DNA of 64,000 bases from Mesorhizobium loti. GTDB lineage: Bacteria > Pseudomonadota > Alphaproteobacteria > Rhizobiales > Rhizobiaceae. Position numbers and translations under genes: made by a program. Positions 42,931 to 52,650 of this stretch are shown piece by piece (the first letter of the stretch is position 1; every line of letters begins with the position of its first letter). Under the pieces are notes generated by a model. It worked only from the letters and a program-made list of their open reading frames with translations. It did not search any database and had not been told where the DNA came from. The stretch is from positions 186,001 through 250,000 of the forward strand of contig NZ_PJRO01000001.1 in the NCBI RefSeq assembly GCF_002858745.1, given 5' to 3'.

Positions 42931-44688
42931 CTAGCGCATTTCGGTCGGGGCATCCGCTCCGATCAACGCGAGGCCAGACGACAATACGTCCAGAACAGCC
43001 TGCACCAGCCCGAGTCTGGCATAGGTCAATTGTGGGTCGTTAACCTTAACAAAACGTAAGTCCACATGATCGTTGCCGCGGTTCCACTGCGCGTGGAACC
43101 CACTGGCCAGATCATACAGGTAAAAAGCCAGTCTGTGCGGTTCCTGTGACTGCGCCGCCTGCTCGATCAGACGCGGATACTCAGCGAGCTTCTTGACCAG
43201 CGCAAGCTCCCCCTCATCCTTCAACAGGTCAAGTTCGGCCGACAGCTGCTGGCGCGACGGATCGACGATGTTGAGCTGTTCCCTAGCCTGCCGGAAGATC
43301 GAATGGCAGCGTGCGGAAGCATACTGCACATAGAAGACAGGATTGTCTTTCGACTGCTCGGTAACCTTGGCGAAGTCGAAGTCGAGCGGTGCGTCGCTCT
43401 TGCGGTAGAGCATCATGAAGCGCACCGGATCACGGCCGACTTCCTCGACCACTTCGCGCAGCGTGACGAAATCGCCGGAGCGCTTCGACATGCGCACGGG
43501 TTCGCCATCACGGAACAACTTCACCAGTTGGCACAGCAACACAGTGAGTTTTACGCGACCGTCGGTAACCGCCTTGGCGAGCGCCTCCAGCCGCTTGACG
43601 TACCCGCCATGGTCGGCGCCGAGCACATAGATCAGTTCGTCGAAGCCGCGCTCCACCTTGTCCTTCAGGTAGGCGACATCGGCTGCAAAATACGTGAAGG
43701 AGCCATCGGACTTGACCAGCGCGCGATCCATGTCGTCGCCGACCGCCGTCGAACGGAACAGCGTCTGCTCGCGGTCTTCCCAGTCGTCGGGTTTTTCGCC
43801 CTTGGGGGGCGGCAGCTTGCCCTTGTAGATGTGGCCCTTCAACGTCAGGTCGGCGATCGCTGCTCGGATCGCCTTGGCATTGTCGGCATGCAGCGTGCGC
43901 TCGGAGAAGAAGACGTCGTGATGCACATTGAGCAGCGACAGGTCTTCCCTGATCATCACCATCATGGCATCGATCGTGCGATCCTTGACGATCGCCAGCG
44001 CCTCGTCTTCCGGCATTTGCAGCAGGCTGCGGCCAAATTCCTTGGTCAGCGCCTGGCCAACCGGCACCAGATAGTCGCCAGGATAGAGGCCAGGCGGGAT
44101 CTCGCCAATGTCGTCACCCAGCGCTTCGCGATAGCGCAGGAAGGCGGAACGGCCGAGCACATCGATCTGCACGCCGGCGTCGTTGATCACATATTCCTTG
44201 GTTACCTTGTAGCCGGCAAAGCCGAGCAGATTGGCCAGCGTGTCGCCGACAACAGCGCCACGCGTATGACCGACATGCATCGGCCCGGTTGGGTTGGCCG
44301 AGACATATTCGACATTCACGGAGAGGCCATCACCGATCTTCGAGCGGCCATAATCCTGGCCTTCGGCGATCAGACCGGTGAGATGCCGATGCCAGAACGC
44401 GTCGGTGAGCCTAAGGTTGACGAAACCCGGTCCCGCTACTTCAGCGCCGGAAACATCTGCATCGCCACGCAACGCTTCGACAATGCGGTCGGCCAATGCG
44501 CGCGGATTCTGCCCGGCAGGCTTGGCCAACACCATCGCGGCATTGGTGGCGAGATCGCCATGGCTGGCATCGCGCGGCGGCTCGACGGTGATGCGGCCAA
44601 GATCCAGCGTACCACCATCTTTGTCTTTCAGATCAAGACCTTCCACGGCCTTGATGACCCGCGCTGTAAAGTCGGCGAAGATATTCAT
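42931..44688 (-). CDS. argS: Arginyl-tRNA synthetase
   Basis: 585 residues, class I. N-terminal Add1 domain, HIGH-type signature M-H-V-G-H-T-R-G (about 130), KMSKS-type [12 protein letters not shown] (about 395), and a C-terminal DALR anticodon domain ending [11 protein letters not shown]. Lies between dgt and the SPOR gene, as in most Hyphomicrobiales. Confidence 0.97.
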   Translation of the reverse strand: MNIFADFTARVIKAVEGLDLKDKDGGTLDLGRITVEPPRDASHGDLATNAAMVLAKPAGQNPRALADRIVEALRGDADVSGAEVAGPGFVNLRLTDAFWHRHLTGLIAEGQDYGRSKIGDGLSVNVEYVSANPTGPMHVGHTRGAVVGDTLANLLGFAGYKVTKEYVINDAGVQIDVLGRSAFLRYREALGDDIGEIPPGLYPGDYLVPVGQALTKEFGRSLLQMPEDEALAIVKDRTIDAMMVMIREDLSLLNVHHDVFFSERTLHADNAKAIRAAIADLTLKGHIYKGKLPPPKGEKPDDWEDREQTLFRSTAVGDDMDRALVKSDGSFTYFAADVAYLKDKVERGFDELIYVLGADHGGYVKRLEALAKAVTDGRVKLTVLLCQLVKLFRDGEPVRMSKRSGDFVTLREVVEEVGRDPVRFMMLYRKSDAPLDFDFAKVTEQSKDNPVFYVQYASARCHSIFRQAREQLNIVDPSRQQLSAELDLLKDEGELALVKKLAEYPRLIEQAAQSQEPHRLAFYLYDLASGFHAQWNRGNDHVDLRFVKVNDPQLTYARLGLVQAVLDVLSSGLALIGADAPTEMR

Positions 44689-44750
44689 GAAAACTGCTCT
44701 GCTTTTATGCGAGAAGAACCGGTCTTTGGCCGGCGAAAATCGCGCCCGGC

Positions 44751-45965
44751 CTAGCTCAAATCGGGCGTTCGGTCAAACAACCGTCGGTGCTCTTTCAGCG
44801 CATAGGTGTCGGTCATGCCGGCAATGAAGTCGGCAACGTCGCGTGCCTTGATGCGGTCTTCGGCGCGGTCGAGCCCTTCCCGCCAGCCATCCGGCATGGC
44901 GCGCGGATCGGCGAAATAGGCCTCGAACAGGTCTTTCACAATCTGCTCGGCATCTGCACGCACCCGCATCACTTCGGGGTGGCGATAGAGCCTCGCATAG
45001 AGAAAGGTCTTCAGTTCCTTCTCTGCCACGGCCATTTCATCAGAGAAGCGAACAATGGTTTCGCCAGCGCCGTGCACGGCATCCGGGCTGTCGGGCGCAA
45101 GCCTTGCGAGATTGGCCTTGGCGGTGACGATGACGTCCTCGACCATCTGCGTGATCTGCCGCCGCATCAATTCGTGGCCGGTGCGCACCGGATCAAGTGC
45201 CGGGTAGCGTTGGCGCACGCCCTTCAGGATCGAACCCGGCAGGCCGACCGTCTCCAGCATGTCCAGGCTTATAAGACCCGAGCGTATGCCGTCGTCGATG
45301 TCATGGGTGTTGTAGGCGATGTCGTCGGCGATGGCGGCGCATTGCGCCTCGATGCTGGCGTAGCGTGACAGTTCGAGGTCGTGCAGTTCCGAGTAGTCGA
45401 GGATCGCCCGGGGCACCGGCCCCTTCAATCCATTGCCCGCCATGTCGGTCAGCGGACCGTTGTGCTTGACCAGCCCTTCCAGCGTTTCCCAGGTCAGGTT
45501 CAGACCGTCGAACTCGGCATAACGCCGCTCCAGGCGCGTCACCACGCGCAACGACTGCGCGTTGTGGTCGAAGCCACCCCAGGACGCCATCTTCTCGTTC
45601 AGCGCATCTTCGCCCGTATGCCCAAACGGCGTATGGCCAAAATCGTGCACCAGCGCCACCGCCTCGGCGAGGTCCTCGTCGACGCAGAGAGCACGGGCGA
45701 GTGCGCGGGCAATCTGCGCCACCTCGATCGTGTGGGTGAGTCGGGTGCGGTAGTGGTCGCCTTCGTGCGCCACGAAGACCTGCGTCTTGTGCTTCAGCCG
45801 GCGAAAGGCTGTGGAATGGATGATACGGTCGCGGTCGCGCTGGAAAGGCGTGCGTGTCGGGCTTTCTGCCTCATCGAACAGCCGGCCGCGCGAACGCGCC
45901 GGGTCACACGCATAGGCTGCGCGCGGCCGATAGCCGAAGCCGATATCGCCAAGCTCGCTGGTCAT
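44751..45965 (-). CDS. dgt: Deoxyguanosinetriphosphate triphosphohydrolase-like protein
   Basis: 404 residues. HD-domain enzyme cleaving dGTP to deoxyguanosine and triphosphate. Signatures: [22 protein letters not shown] (about 45), H-T-I-E-V-A-Q-I-A, and the metal motif [10 protein letters not shown]. Start ATG 45965 with GGGGCG upstream; the frame continues upstream across the divergent promoter but without homology. Divergent from erpA over 73 bp. Confidence 0.95.
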   Translation of the reverse strand: MTSELGDIGFGYRPRAAYACDPARSRGRLFDEAESPTRTPFQRDRDRIIHSTAFRRLKHKTQVFVAHEGDHYRTRLTHTIEVAQIARALARALCVDEDLAEAVALVHDFGHTPFGHTGEDALNEKMASWGGFDHNAQSLRVVTRLERRYAEFDGLNLTWETLEGLVKHNGPLTDMAGNGLKGPVPRAILDYSELHDLELSRYASIEAQCAAIADDIAYNTHDIDDGIRSGLISLDMLETVGLPGSILKGVRQRYPALDPVRTGHELMRRQITQMVEDVIVTAKANLARLAPDSPDAVHGAGETIVRFSDEMAVAEKELKTFLYARLYRHPEVMRVRADAEQIVKDLFEAYFADPRAMPDGWREGLDRAEDRIKARDVADFIAGMTDTYALKEHRRLFDRTPDLS

Positions 45966-46038
45966 CGCCCCTGTCGCTGTTGACTTGCCTCGCCCTGCTT
46001 CATACCTATCATGCAGAACCGAACGCAAGGTGACGCCC

Positions 46039-46386
46039 ATGGGTGCCGACGCCAAAACCGCCATGAAGGTCGAGATGACCGAATCCGCAGCGAAGCGGAT
46101 TTCCAAGATCGTCAGCGATGAACCCGGCAAGACGGCATTGCGTGTTGCCGTCGAAGGTGGCGGCTGTTCGGGTTTCTCTTACAAGTTCGACCTAGTCGAC
46201 ACCCGCAATGATGACGATGTCACCATCGAGCGTGATGGCGCCACCATCCTCATCGATGATATTTCGCTGATCTATATGGGCGGCTCGGTCATCGACTTCG
46301 TCGACGATCTGATGGGCCAGTCCTTCCAGATCAGGAATCCCAACGCCGTTGCCTCCTGCGGCTGCGGGACCAGCTTCTCGATCTGA
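46039..46386 (+). CDS. erpA: Iron-sulfur cluster insertion protein ErpA
   Basis: 115 residues. A-type carrier with its three cluster cysteines in G-G-G-C-S-G-F-S-Y and S-C-G-C-G-T-S-F. Start ATG 46039 with AAGG upstream; a shorter start at M-K-V-E-M-T is possible. One base separates it from the following VOC gene, so they share a transcript. Confidence 0.94.
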   Translation: MGADAKTAMKVEMTESAAKRISKIVSDEPGKTALRVAVEGGGCSGFSYKFDLVDTRNDDDVTIERDGATILIDDISLIYMGGSVIDFVDDLMGQSFQIRNPNAVASCGCGTSFSI

Positions 46387-46387
46387 C

Positions 46388-46771
46388 ATGCCTTCGATCG
46401 GCGCGGTCCGGCAGGTCGCGCTTTCGGCCGGGCGCAATCTCGATGCCACACTGGCCTTCTGGCATGACGTGCTGGGTCTGCCGCTGCATTCGCGCTTCGA
46501 TCCTCCGGGCATGGCCTTCATCATGGCAGGCAGCGTACGGCTCTATTTCGCCGACGGCGTGCCAGCAGGCACCGTCTACCTCGACATCACCGACATCGAC
46601 ACCTTCCACGCCACGGCGAAAGCCACCGGCGTGCCGTTCACGGCGGCACCGGTGATGGTGCACCACGATGTCAATGGCCTGTTCGGGCCAGCCGGCGAGA
46701 GTGAATGGATGGCTTTCCTGAAAGATCCGGCCGGCAACACGATCGGCCTGGTGGAACGCAAGACGAGCTAA
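46388..46771 (+). CDS. VOC-fold (glyoxalase/bleomycin-resistance-like) protein
   Basis: 127 residues. Two beta-alpha-beta-beta-beta modules: L-D-A-T-L-A-F-W-H-D-V-L-G-L-P and the C-terminal F-L-K-D-P-A-G-N-T-I-G-L-V-E (usual metal-ligand Glu at the end). Could be a dioxygenase, isomerase or drug-binding protein. Expressed with erpA, one base downstream. Confidence 0.82.
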   Translation: MPSIGAVRQVALSAGRNLDATLAFWHDVLGLPLHSRFDPPGMAFIMAGSVRLYFADGVPAGTVYLDITDIDTFHATAKATGVPFTAAPVMVHHDVNGLFGPAGESEWMAFLKDPAGNTIGLVERKTS

Positions 46772-46821
46772 CCCTTCCCGACACTTCGATCCGCATCGAA
46801 ACATCGCACGGCGTACCCACG

Positions 46822-46927
46822 CTAGAGCAGATTCCGGGAAAAATGCGCAGTGGTTTTCCGTCCGGATTGCGTAAAAACAAAGAGTTAGAGCGTTGCCGCG
46901 TTTCCGTGAAAAACGGAAACGCTCTAG
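46822..46927. repeat. RIME-like intergenic palindromic repeat, copy 1
   Basis: 106 bp bounded by CTAGAG and CTCTAG. It contains ATTGCGTAAAAACAAA, TTAGAGCG and a terminal hairpin CGTTTCCG/CGGAAACG. The same order of blocks recurs at 63898. It matches the style of rhizobial mosaic repeats (RIME). Lies between the VOC and DMT genes. Confidence 0.8.
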
Positions 46928-46966
46928 CGAGAGCCGGCAACGCCCAAAAAGAACTATGCCGCCGTC

Positions 46967-47872
46967 ATGCCCGCGAAGACCACTCCCGTTACCGAATTCG
47001 CCCTGCTCGTCCTCCTGTCGACATTGTGGGGCGCCTCCTACACCTTCATCAAGATCGGCGTGGAGACCATTCCACCGGTGACCCTCATTGCAGCACGCAC
47101 GCTGATCGCTGGACTGATCCTGCTTGGCGTCTTGCGTTGGCGTGACTTGCGACTGCCTACGGACGTGGTGATGTGGCGCCGGTTCGTGCAGCAAGCAGTG
47201 CTCAACAGCGCGGTACCGTTCACGCTGATCGCCTGGGCGGAACGCTCCATCGATGCCGGGCTCGCCGTTATCCTCAGTTCACTGACGCCCATCTTCGCCT
47301 TTCTGCTCACCGCGCTCATTACCAGACATGAGCAGGTAACCAGCCGCAAACTGTTCGGTGTAACAGCCGGGCTCGCCGGCGCATGCCTGATCATCGGACT
47401 GCAGGCGCTGAACGGACTGGGCACGCAATTGTGGGCGCAGCTCGCGATGGTGGCCGCGACTGCCTGCTACGGCGCAGCGGCGATAACCGGTAAAGGTTTC
47501 AAAGGGATGGACCCGATGGTTCCTGCAGCTGGCTCGCTGATTGCGGGAGCTGTGATGCTGATACCGTTCAGCCTCGTTATCGACCGCCCTTGGACACTGG
47601 CACCTTCGACGCACTCCCTGCTCGCGCTGCTCGGCCTCTCGGTCTTTTCGACCGCGCTTGCCTTCGCGATCTACTTCCGGTTGCTGCAAACGCTGGGCTC
47701 GGTCGGCGCCACCGCACAGGCCTATCTGCGGGTTCCCATCGGAGTGGCAATCGGTGTCGTCTTCCTCGGCGAAACCGTCACCGCCACTGCTGCAATGGGC
47801 CTGATTGCCGTTGTCGCCGGCGTGATCGCAATGACCTTGCCTGAGCGAAAGAAAGCGGCAGCAAAAGCCTGA
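46967..47872 (+). CDS. DMT-family (EamA) transporter
   Basis: 301 residues, ten helices, two EamA repeats. N-terminal L-L-S-T-L-W-G-A-S-Y-T-F-I-K and the repeat-end L-G-E-T-V-T are characteristic. Unlike the copy at 33196 it belongs to the RhaT/YdcZ-like metabolite exporter look. Starts 39 bp after the RIME-like repeat. Convergent with the LuxR gene, 17 bp away. Substrate unknown. Confidence 0.87.
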   Translation: MPAKTTPVTEFALLVLLSTLWGASYTFIKIGVETIPPVTLIAARTLIAGLILLGVLRWRDLRLPTDVVMWRRFVQQAVLNSAVPFTLIAWAERSIDAGLAVILSSLTPIFAFLLTALITRHEQVTSRKLFGVTAGLAGACLIIGLQALNGLGTQLWAQLAMVAATACYGAAAITGKGFKGMDPMVPAAGSLIAGAVMLIPFSLVIDRPWTLAPSTHSLLALLGLSVFSTALAFAIYFRLLQTLGSVGATAQAYLRVPIGVAIGVVFLGETVTATAAMGLIAVVAGVIAMTLPERKKAAAKA

Positions 47873-47889
47873 ACAGGCTTCCCGCCCCC

Positions 47890-48774
47890 TCAATTCAGCG
47901 CCAATTGCCCCGTCAATGGGGTCCGCCGGCCGAGATAGGTGATCAGCGGATCTTCCGACGTGTTGCTCACCGATGCGGCGGCATCGATGAACAGCGAAAA
48001 CAGTGCGGTCTGGGAAGCGATATCGAGTTTGGCATAGAGATTGCGGCGATGAAGCTTCACCGTCGCCGGCGAAATACCGAGCCGCGCTGCGGCACCCTTC
48101 ACCGAAAAGCCGCGCAGGATCAGTTGCGCGACCTCACACTCGCGCGCGGTCAGCACGCTACGCCCGAAATTCCTCAGCGCCTGCGTCAGTGCGTTCTGCA
48201 GCAATGATCCTTGATCTTCAAGGGCTTCCGGCCGCAAGTCGCGGTAGTGCCTGAGCACCGCCTGGCTCAGCAATGGCGCGGCCATGTGCAGGAACTCGGC
48301 ATCCTCACCGCTGAAGATTTCATGCGACGTGCGCCGGGCGAGCGATATCGCCACCTTGGTGTCAACGCCGAGGCTGACGAAGATATTGAACTCGTCGTGC
48401 AGCCCGGAGTGCCGATAGTAGTCGCGATAATATTGCGAGCGGTCGAGCGACGGTTCGATCTGGTTCAGCCGATAGAGCCCATCATCGCCATTATCCAGCG
48501 CAAGCCGATAGAACGGATCCAACCGATAAGAACCCTGCAGATAGTTGCGGATGTCCGACAGGCCCTTGTCGTTGCACCAGTCGTTGAACAGTATCTTCGG
48601 CGCCATGCCACGCCGGTAAAGCAGGATCAGGCCCGCATCGACTTTGACGTGCTGTTTGAGCGATTGCGCAAGTCGCTCCTGAAAATCCAATGAACCGATC
48701 CCGGCCAGCAACGACATCGCCAGGTCTGTTGTCGCCGACGCCCCGGTCCGTTGGGCGAACATCTCGCCATCCAT
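47890..48774 (-). CDS. LuxR-family transcriptional regulator
   Basis: 294 residues. N-terminal sensing region of about 200 residues without a recognisable autoinducer-binding signature, and a C-terminal GerE helix-turn-helix: L-T-A-R-E-C-E-V-A-Q-L-I-L-R-G-F-S-V-K-G-A-A-A-R-L-G-type block (T-V-K-L-H-R-R-N-L-Y-A-K-L). Start ATG 48774 with GGAGAGGAG upstream. Divergent from the exported amidohydrolase across 204 bp, its likely target. Confidence 0.9.
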   Translation of the reverse strand: MDGEMFAQRTGASATTDLAMSLLAGIGSLDFQERLAQSLKQHVKVDAGLILLYRRGMAPKILFNDWCNDKGLSDIRNYLQGSYRLDPFYRLALDNGDDGLYRLNQIEPSLDRSQYYRDYYRHSGLHDEFNIFVSLGVDTKVAISLARRTSHEIFSGEDAEFLHMAAPLLSQAVLRHYRDLRPEALEDQGSLLQNALTQALRNFGRSVLTARECEVAQLILRGFSVKGAAARLGISPATVKLHRRNLYAKLDIASQTALFSLFIDAAASVSNTSEDPLITYLGRRTPLTGQLALN

Positions 48775-48978
48775 TTTGGGTCTCCTCTCCCCTGCCCAGC
48801 GTATGACAATGCCAAAATGACGGCAAGCAACAGGTCGGGACACTGCTTGAAACGGCCCGAGGCAGCACACCCTAGCCCGAAGGCGTATTTTTCATTTCGC
48901 CACAGCGCTTCACAATACCCGATGCGCCTGTCCCGGCACTCATGAATTGCGTCCGGGGGGCCGCAAGTCGAGGGAACA

Positions 48979-50679
48979 ATGAAAAACAAGAATTTGAAAA
49001 AGAAGCTGCTTGTGACGTCCTGCCTGGTGGCGCTTGTCGCAGGCACCGGCTCGGCCATGGCCGCCGAGCTCATCGTCATCAATGCCGACGTACGCACGGT
49101 CGATCCGGCCAAGCCCAAGGTCCAGGCCTTCGCAGTCGAGGGCGGCAAGTTCACCGCCACCGGCAGCAATGACGAGATCAAGGCGCTGGCCGACAGCAAC
49201 ACCAGGATCGTCGATGCCGGCGGCAAGACCGTGACCCCAGGTTTCATCGATGGGCACACACACCTGACCTCGGGCACGGACATGGTCGTCGGGGTCGACC
49301 TTTCCTACATTCCTGACAAGAAGAGCTGGCTCGAAAAGATCAAGGAAGCCGACGCCCGCCTGCCGAAAGGCGCGTGGCTGACCGGTGGCGGCTGGGACTA
49401 TACGCTGGGTGAAGGCAAGCTGCCGACGAAGGAGGACCTCGACGCTGTCGTTCCAGACCGCGTGGTGATCTTGCGCGACATCGATTTCCATTCGGTCTGG
49501 GTCAATTCCAAGGCGCTCGCGGTGGGCGGCGTCACGGCCAAATCTCAAATCAAGGAAGGCGGCCAGATCCTGCTCAACGACAAGGGTGAGCCAAGCGGCA
49601 TCTTGCTGGAATCCGCCGGAGAACTCGTGGAAAAGCACCGTCCGGTGGCGACCGACACCGAACGGCGCGAGGGCCTGCTGGAAACGCTGAAATTCGCAAA
49701 CAGTCTGGGCATCACTGCCGTCAACGACATGTCCGACCTTGCCGCTGTGCATGATTACGCTGCACTCGTCGCAGACAAGAAGATGCCGCTGCGCGTCTGG
49801 TACGGCTTTTTCGAAGGCGATCCAAAAAAGATCGCCGCGGCCGTCGCGGACCGGCAAGCAGTGGACAAGATCTCTGCCGCTTCAGGCGAGCAGGAGAAAA
49901 AGGGACCGCTGCTGAAACTCGGCTACACCAAGTCGGTGATGGATGGTGTTTTGTCCACCCGCACGGCCTATCTGCACGAAGACTATACGGACCAGAAAGG
50001 CTGGAAGGGCAAGCCATTCGAGACCAAGGAGCAACTGGCCGCCGCCATTCGCGCTTCAAACGAGAATGGCTTCCCGACAGCTGTGCATGCAATCGGAGAC
50101 GGCAGCGTGGGGCTGGTGCTTGATGCGTTTGCGGAAGCCGCCGTCCCGCGCGCACAGCCAAACCGGATCGAACATATCGAGGTCGTCGAAACACCTGACA
50201 TAAAGCGTTTCAAGGATCTCGGCGTCGTCGCCTCCATGCAGCCGAACCACGCCACCGGCACGATCGGCAAATACATTACCGAGCGCATCGGCGAGAGCCG
50301 CGAACCCAGGGCTTATGTCTGGCATTCCATGCTGGAGGCCGGTGTACCGTTGGTATTCGGCTCGGACTGGCCAACCTCACCGCTGAGCCCCCTCACCCAG
50401 ATCAACGACGCCGTCTTCCGCGAAAGCCCGTTCGGGCTCGGCAACGGACCTTGGCATCCCGAGCAGGCGGTGAGTTTCGACCAGGCGCTGTTTTCATACA
50501 CGCAGGCCGGCGCCAACATGACGCCATGGGGTAACCAGATCGGATCGATCAGCGTCGGCAAATGGGCTGACTTCGTCGTCATCGACGGCACGCTGTCTGA
50601 CCCGCTTGACCGCTCGATCCGCCAGCGCAAGGTCGAAACAACTTACCTCGCCGGCAACGAGGTCTATCGCAAACCATAG
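48979..50679 (+). CDS. Exported amidohydrolase-3 family protein (YtcJ-like)
   Basis: 566 residues. Sec signal peptide (K-N-K-N-L-K-K-K then a hydrophobic core, cleavage after A-M-A near 28). Metal site H-T-H (93-95), Y-T-K-S-V-M-D-G-V near 315, H-A-I-G-D-G (about 365), and the terminal Asp in F-G-S-D-W-P-T-S (about 460). Members hydrolyse N-acyl or cyclic amides. The substrate is unknown; the divergent LuxR-type gene suggests inducible expression. Convergent with the isochorismatase-like gene. Confidence 0.87.
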   Translation: MKNKNLKKKLLVTSCLVALVAGTGSAMAAELIVINADVRTVDPAKPKVQAFAVEGGKFTATGSNDEIKALADSNTRIVDAGGKTVTPGFIDGHTHLTSGTDMVVGVDLSYIPDKKSWLEKIKEADARLPKGAWLTGGGWDYTLGEGKLPTKEDLDAVVPDRVVILRDIDFHSVWVNSKALAVGGVTAKSQIKEGGQILLNDKGEPSGILLESAGELVEKHRPVATDTERREGLLETLKFANSLGITAVNDMSDLAAVHDYAALVADKKMPLRVWYGFFEGDPKKIAAAVADRQAVDKISAASGEQEKKGPLLKLGYTKSVMDGVLSTRTAYLHEDYTDQKGWKGKPFETKEQLAAAIRASNENGFPTAVHAIGDGSVGLVLDAFAEAAVPRAQPNRIEHIEVVETPDIKRFKDLGVVASMQPNHATGTIGKYITERIGESREPRAYVWHSMLEAGVPLVFGSDWPTSPLSPLTQINDAVFRESPFGLGNGPWHPEQAVSFDQALFSYTQAGANMTPWGNQIGSISVGKWADFVVIDGTLSDPLDRSIRQRKVETTYLAGNEVYRKP

Positions 50680-50743
50680 CGGCTGCGGCAGACCTCCCGA
50701 CGCGGATGCCGGGAGGATACTGCTCGCCTGCGCCAGCCTGTCG

Positions 50744-51364
50744 TTACTTTGCCAGACGCGGCAGTTTGAGGATCTGTTCGGTGGTCAGAATGTCGCCGAA
50801 CGTGTCGTCGATCGAAGCAAGCGCTGCGCGGTGCAGCATATCATGAGCGATGGCCTGGCCATTGCCCATGTCGAGATCGCGTGTCGCACAGGCATCCTCC
50901 GCCACGATCACTTTGTAACCCAGCGGCACGGCGTCGCGCGCGGCACCGGCAACGCAGGCATGGGTCATCAGGCCGGTGATGACCAGCGTATCGACCCCGG
51001 CCTGCTTCAGGCGCTGGTCGACATCCGTCGTCGGAAACACGCTCACTGACGATTTGCGCAGGGTCACATGGTTGGCTGCCGGTTGAATGTCGCGATGGAA
51101 CGCAGATGCCTCGCTGTCTTCGGCAAAAACCGGACTGCCTGCCGGAGTGACGTGCTGGACGTGATAGATTGTCGTGCCCTCAGCATCGGCGCGGTCGATC
51201 AGGCGCCGGGCATTATCCAGCGCCTTCTTCCCATCCGGGATCGGCATTCTGCCGCTAAAATATTCGTTCTGGAAATCGATCACCAGCAGAGCCGTCCTTG
51301 TCGGATCGAGATGCTGAGGTTCTGGCGCACCAGCAATGGCGCGAATGGTTGGATGCTGTGTCAC
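50744..51364 (-). CDS. Cysteine hydrolase of the isochorismatase family
   Basis: 206 residues. Catalytic triad visible: Asp in L-V-I-D-F-Q-N-E-Y-F (about 30), Lys in T-L-R-K-S-S-V-S-V-F (about 103) and Cys in M-T-H-A-C-V-A-G-A-A-R-D-A (about 137). Nicotinamidases and ureidoacrylate-type amidases share this. Divergent from a GlxA-type regulator, a frequent pairing, so it is probably its target. Confidence 0.88.
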   Translation of the reverse strand: MTQHPTIRAIAGAPEPQHLDPTRTALLVIDFQNEYFSGRMPIPDGKKALDNARRLIDRADAEGTTIYHVQHVTPAGSPVFAEDSEASAFHRDIQPAANHVTLRKSSVSVFPTTDVDQRLKQAGVDTLVITGLMTHACVAGAARDAVPLGYKVIVAEDACATRDLDMGNGQAIAHDMLHRAALASIDDTFGDILTTEQILKLPRLAK

Positions 51365-51429
51365 GGGAAGTTCCTTTCGTTGCAGTCTTCCGATGGCGCT
51401 TGGTCACAAAATCGGCGGATCAACAAAAG

Positions 51430-51464
51430 TGGCCTGAATGACAATATATGATAGATTCTGGCCA
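51430..51464. promoter_or_regulatory. Inverted arms in the divergent promoter region
   Basis: TGGCC (51430-51434) and GGCCA (51460-51464) flank an AT-rich core (ACAATATATGATAGATT) just before the regulator start. A plausible AraC-type operator plus -10 region; weak as a stand-alone signal. Confidence 0.3.
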
Positions 51465-51488
51465 ACTTATCCCGCAGGTCATTTTCCA

Positions 51489-52478
51489 ATGCACACAATC
51501 GCCATTGTCGCCTTCGAAGGCATCAGCCCATTCCACCTCTCGGTGCCCTGCATCGTGTTCGGAGACGATCTGCTGAAACTGGGCGCACCGGGCTACCGCC
51601 TGCTGATCTGCGGCGAAAATGTCGGGCCGGTCGCCACCATGTCAGGTTTCCGGATCGAGGTGGAGCATGATCTTTCCAGCCTGGCGGAGGCAGACACGGT
51701 GATCGTGCCAGCCTGGCGAGATCCCGACGAGCGGCCACCCCAAGCCCTGTTGCATGCCCTGAAGGCGGCCCATGGGCGTGGTGCGCGTGTCGTCGGCCTG
51801 TGCCTCGGCACCTTTGTACTCGCCGAAGCCGGCCTGCTCGATGGGCGCACGGTGTCCACGCATTGGGCCTGGGCCGACGAGTTCGAACGATGCCACCCAC
51901 ATGTCACCCTGAACCAGAACGCGCTCTACATCGACGATGGCAATATTCTGACGTCAGCCGGGACGGCCGCAGCCCTCGACTGCTGTCTGCACATCGTGCG
52001 CCGCGATCACGGTGCGGAGATCGCCAACCGCGTCGCGCGGCGTCTGGTGGTCGCGCCACATCGTCATGGCGGCCAGGCGCAATACATCGAAAAGCCGCTG
52101 CCGAAAGGTAGCGACCAGGATCAGATCGGTGCGGCAATCAGCTGGGCGGTAGAGAACCTCAACGAGCCTTTGAGCCTAGACCAGCTTGCCGCGCGAGCGG
52201 GCATGAGCCTGCGCAGCTTCACCCGGCATTTCCGGAAAAAGACCGGCACGACCTTCACGCAATGGCTGTTAAACCATCGCCTTGCTGCAGCACAGCGGCT
52301 GCTGGAGACCGGGTCCTGTTCGGTCGACAACGTCGCTGAAATGGCCGGCTTTGGCTCGACCGTGTCTCTGCGCCAGCATTTCACGCGAACCTTCTCGATC
52401 TCACCGGCCAATTATCGCCGACAATTCCAGAACAGGCCTGCTCTCGTCGGCAGGCGCCACCGTCAACCGGCGGACTAA
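51489..52478 (+). CDS. GlxA-family AraC-type regulator (FtrA-like)
   Basis: 329 residues. N-terminal DJ-1/PfpI-like domain (1 to about 185) with V-V-G-L-C-L-G-T-F-V-L-A-E-A-G-L-L-D-G, including the nucleophile-elbow Cys, then two AraC helix-turn-helices (L-D-Q-L-A-A-R-A-G-M-S-x-R-S-F-T-R-H-F and V-A-E-M-A-G-F-G-S). Start ATG 51489 (M-H-T-I-A-I-V-A). Shares a 124-bp divergent region with the cysteine hydrolase. Confidence 0.9.
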   Translation: MHTIAIVAFEGISPFHLSVPCIVFGDDLLKLGAPGYRLLICGENVGPVATMSGFRIEVEHDLSSLAEADTVIVPAWRDPDERPPQALLHALKAAHGRGARVVGLCLGTFVLAEAGLLDGRTVSTHWAWADEFERCHPHVTLNQNALYIDDGNILTSAGTAAALDCCLHIVRRDHGAEIANRVARRLVVAPHRHGGQAQYIEKPLPKGSDQDQIGAAISWAVENLNEPLSLDQLAARAGMSLRSFTRHFRKKTGTTFTQWLLNHRLAAAQRLLETGSCSVDNVAEMAGFGSTVSLRQHFTRTFSISPANYRRQFQNRPALVGRRHRQPAD

Positions 52479-52650
52479 GACACTGACCAGGTTCAATTTT
52501 TCGGCGATCGAAACCACGCAGCTTGTTGCTTAAGGCAACTCGCCGGCCTGGCCGCCTCCCCGACCGGGTCTGGTGCCTTGACTTGGGCGGGTCCGTCGTT
52601 TGTTGATGGGCACGGGCGGAAACGAAATTGAAGGGAGGCCTGCGCTTCAA

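Noticed and set aside
43303..44754. A 483-codon plus-strand open frame
   Set aside because: Antisense to argS; composition is the usual mirror of GC-biased third positions.
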